Below are positions 6,679 to 8,519 of a stretch of 8,519 bases of DNA, one piece after another. A program made the position numbers and the translations under genes. The notes under the pieces are model-generated. The model was given only the letters and a program-made list of their open reading frames with translations. It did not search any database and had not been told where the DNA came from. Location: assembly GCA_903885895.1 (NCBI GenBank), contig CAISKC010000261.1, positions 1 to 8,519 of the forward strand, written 5' to 3'. Position 1 is the first letter of the stretch. Every line of letters begins with the position of its first letter. The DNA is from an uncultured Legionella sp. GTDB lineage: Bacteria > Pseudomonadota > Gammaproteobacteria > Legionellales > Legionellaceae.

Positions 6679-7176
6679 TTAACGATGCCAAGTATGGTTA
6701 GCTGATTGGCCAGGGGCGGAAAAAACTTTTACCACAATTTGCTCAATACGATGTTTTTCTAATTCTTCTTGTTCAGCAATCAATTCTTGAATAAACCACC
6801 GCGACAATTCTTCTACCGTAATATTCACAACCGGTAAGAGGGTCACGTCTTCGCGTAAAAAAGGAATTTTTTTATGATGAAACGTAAAATATAAATACGT
6901 TTCATCTTCTTCATAAATCAAATAAGGAGAAAATTGCGGCATCAAAAAGGTTTGATTCAGATGTTTACATAAAGCATGTATTTTATTTTTGTAATATCGA
7001 TAATCAAAAGCCATGCCATCTTCCTCTACGCGTGTCGTCAAGGCTAAATAGACTTGATACATATGCCCATGCAACGGCTCGCGTTCGGTAGCGGAAAAGA
7101 TGGTCGTATGCCCCGCAGAAAACTTCATCGATTCTTTTTGTAATTCTACAGTCGTTAAATAACCATTTTTTTTCAT
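6679..7176 (-). CDS. 6-pyruvoyl-tetrahydropterin synthase / QueD-fold protein, divergent active site (165 aa)
   Basis: T-fold family whose members act on 7,8-dihydroneopterin triphosphate in queuosine, biopterin or folate-related routes. Seen: FSAGH (19-23) and HGH (36-38) supply the three zinc histidines H23, H36 and H38; FDY (57-59) and NITVEE (118-123) are family positions. The Cys of the QueD CxxxHGH motif is absent (Arg32 is there). Instead the sequence reads EREPLHGH, giving an ExxHGH arrangement reminiscent of the PTPS-III group proposed to replace FolB. The LDH or LNH catalytic position reads LNQ (73-75), so the His is Gln. The Glu that anchors the pterin (V-x-E-T/A) is Ser153 in VFSAPGQSA. 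At 165 residues it is longer than E. coli QueD (about 120). Fold is confident; activity is doubtful and queD should not be assumed. Its ATG overlaps the previous stop as ATGA. Confidence 0.85.
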   Translation of the reverse strand: MKKNGYLTTVELQKESMKFSAGHTTIFSATEREPLHGHMYQVYLALTTRVEEDGMAFDYRYYKNKIHALCKHLNQTFLMPQFSPYLIYEEDETYLYFTFHHKKIPFLREDVTLLPVVNITVEELSRWFIQELIAEQEELEKHRIEQIVVKVFSAPGQSANHTWHR

Positions 7177-8276
7177 AAACTAATTCGCCTATCCTGTAGT
7201 TGGAAACCACTCAGTGGTTTATCCCAAGCTTTGGTTAATGCCATCACTTTGAATAATTCACCCATCTCATTAGGTTGCGTTAAAAGTTTCACCGCTTGTT
7301 GCTGGCGAAACAATTGGGTTGGGTCAGGCGCATTGACCAGGTTTAACAATCCATTGGCCAGCAAAAAAGCGGCTTGTGACGTAAAACCAGCAACAGAAAA
7401 CCCGGCCTGTACAGCGCTTTCTGCTACATGCGTGAAATCTACATGCGCCGTGATATCTTGTTCTCCAACCTGCACCAAAGGATCAGGATGGGTTCGGTGG
7501 CAATGATGGCACATCACCGTACCTTGATAACGATCGGGATGATAATACTCTGCACGTGGAAATCCATAATCAATCACCAACATCATACCGCAGGCCAAGG
7601 TTGTAGCACAATGTTGAAGCCAGTCTGGCAATAACAAATTTACCTCAGATTGATAGGGATATAAATCCGCTGGAAGGACTTGCTTAACATAATCGCGCAA
7701 GCGCGTATTGTGACAACGTTGAAGCACTTCACAAAACTGCTCATCAGCTGTAGCAGCAACATATATTTCAAAAAGATCATCTTCTGTTTGTAAAAATCGA
7801 TGTATCGGCATAGCATCTAATACTTCATTCGCTAACATAACCCCTTGAAAAGGGCTATTAGGCCAAGTGCTTAACCAATGAATACGAGACAATAAATGAG
7901 GGATGTCTTGCTCAATCATTTGTCGCTGCTGCGCCTGTAATCGACCACTTAATTCAATAATATAATACGCGTCTGGCAAACACTCCAAATACTCCAAGCG
8001 CCGTAAAAGATCGATACATAACCGTCCAGATCCAGCACCGAATTCTAAAATAGTCGGTTGAGATACCTGGGTTAAAATCTCAGCACATTGATTAGCCAAA
8101 CAAGCTGCAAACAAAGGACTGATTTCTGGCGCTGTCGTAAAATCTTGGCCAAATTGCGCTAATCCTTCTGTATAATAGCCACCAGAGGGTGCATAAAGCG
8201 CTAATTGCATAAACTCAGCAAAACTGAGCGCTTGCCGCGCACGTATTTGCTCTAAAATGAAAGTATGTATCGTCAT
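7173..8276 (-). CDS. MidA/NDUFAF7-family class I SAM-dependent methyltransferase (367 aa)
   Basis: Predicted protein methyltransferase of the COG1565 family. The mitochondrial member NDUFAF7 dimethylates an arginine of a complex I subunit; the bacterial substrate is generally unknown. Seen: FMQLALYAPSGGYY (22-35) and GQDFTTAPEIS (43-53), the SAM-binding glycine loop LEFGAGSGR (77-85), acidic E108 at the end of strand 2, NEVLDAMP (150-157), DYGFPRAEYY (236-245) and GEQDITAHVDF (271-281). All are hallmark positions of this family and all are intact. Length is normal. The ATG at 8276-8274 gives a full N-terminus, although no clear Shine-Dalgarno precedes it. First gene of the operon with the pterin-synthase homologue and priA; its TGA overlaps the next ATG (ATGA, 7173-7176). 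Family call is strong, substrate unknown. Confidence 0.93.
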   Translation of the reverse strand: MTIHTFILEQIRARQALSFAEFMQLALYAPSGGYYTEGLAQFGQDFTTAPEISPLFAACLANQCAEILTQVSQPTILEFGAGSGRLCIDLLRRLEYLECLPDAYYIIELSGRLQAQQRQMIEQDIPHLLSRIHWLSTWPNSPFQGVMLANEVLDAMPIHRFLQTEDDLFEIYVAATADEQFCEVLQRCHNTRLRDYVKQVLPADLYPYQSEVNLLLPDWLQHCATTLACGMMLVIDYGFPRAEYYHPDRYQGTVMCHHCHRTHPDPLVQVGEQDITAHVDFTHVAESAVQAGFSVAGFTSQAAFLLANGLLNLVNAPDPTQLFRQQQAVKLLTQPNEMGELFKVMALTKAWDKPLSGFQLQDRRISL

Positions 8277-8519
8277 AATGAGAATAATGTCTTACTGTGG
8301 ATAAACACGGTATACGTACCAAATAATCAATGTATATCTAAGTCATAAAATAGGAAGGCTATCATATCACAGAATGAAACATCAGTTTATACCTCGGTCT
8401 GATCCCAAGTTAAATGTGATGTAACAAATTGATTTTTATTATTATTTAAGACTTAACAACAGAAAATCGTTTCCTAATAGTAGTTATAAGATCTTTTAAA
8501 TAAATATATTATTATAATA
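8277..8519. promoter_or_regulatory. AT-rich upstream region of the methyltransferase-priA operon
   Basis: No gene is supported here. The region must hold the operon promoter if the three genes are co-transcribed. Minus-strand TATGAT is present (complement of 8361-8366) but lacks a good -35. Other features are the DnaA box at 8296-8304 and a near-palindrome GGTATACGTACC at 8309-8320. The last 60 bases are strongly AT-rich. The left end of any gene to the right is not visible. Confidence 0.4.
8296..8304 (-). promoter_or_regulatory. Perfect DnaA box upstream of the operon
   Basis: The minus strand reads TTATCCACA, an exact match to the high-affinity DnaA box consensus. It lies about 20 nt before the ATG of the methyltransferase gene. 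An exact match anywhere in 8.5 kb on either strand is expected by chance well under once. No second good box is present in 8277-8519, so an origin is not supported, but transcriptional control by DnaA is possible. Confidence 0.55.

Noticed and set aside
8374..8424. 16-codon plus-strand frame beginning MKHQFIPR
   Set aside because: It is very short, and its purine-rich AGGAAGG lies about 16 nt too far upstream; nothing supports translation.
8277..8519. Possible replication origin (AT-rich DNA plus a DnaA box)
   Set aside because: Only one good DnaA box is present, and no dnaA, gidA or rpmH gene lies nearby in the window. One box is better explained as a regulatory site.

Overview
The window reads as a stretch of a low-GC gammaproteobacterial chromosome. 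The best anchor is a full-length PriA helicase whose eight zinc-ligand cysteines fall at the spacing known from the Escherichia coli protein. The AT-rich base composition, the mix of conserved core genes with orphan envelope genes, and a REP/MITE-like hairpin fit an order such as Legionellales. That placement is a guess from style and memory, not from any search.

Layout. Bases 1-254 (minus) hold what looks like the decayed 5' end of a gene that leaves the window on the left: a good start and ribosome binding site, then a frame change and a stop, with three copies of GTGATCAC. Bases 362-2530 (plus) encode a secreted or inner-membrane MscS-family mechanosensitive channel of intermediate size, with about 11 membrane spans. 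It converges on a minus-strand lipoprotein of unknown function (2555-3643). The two share a hairpin terminator whose loop contains the channel's stop codon. The divergent spacer 3644-3979 contains a roughly 134-bp inverted-repeat element flanked by TCTCAC direct repeats, followed by a clear sigma70-type promoter embedded in a 10-bp inverted repeat. This promoter drives an orphan four-span membrane protein (3980-4489).

The right half (8276 down to 4492, minus strand) is one tight operon: a MidA/NDUFAF7-type methyltransferase, a divergent 6-pyruvoyl-tetrahydropterin-synthase-fold protein, then priA. The junctions are an ATGA overlap and a directly abutting TAA/ATG, so the three genes are probably co-transcribed and translationally coupled. 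A perfect DnaA box (TTATCCACA on the minus strand) lies about 20 bp before the first start codon. DnaA could therefore influence expression of the operon that carries the replication-restart helicase.

I did not find a clear new defence or mobile system. The most interesting items are the pterin-synthase homologue that keeps its zinc histidines but lacks the usual catalytic and pterin-anchoring residues, the DnaA box before the priA operon, the MITE-like element, and the operator-like inverted repeat around the orphan membrane gene's promoter.
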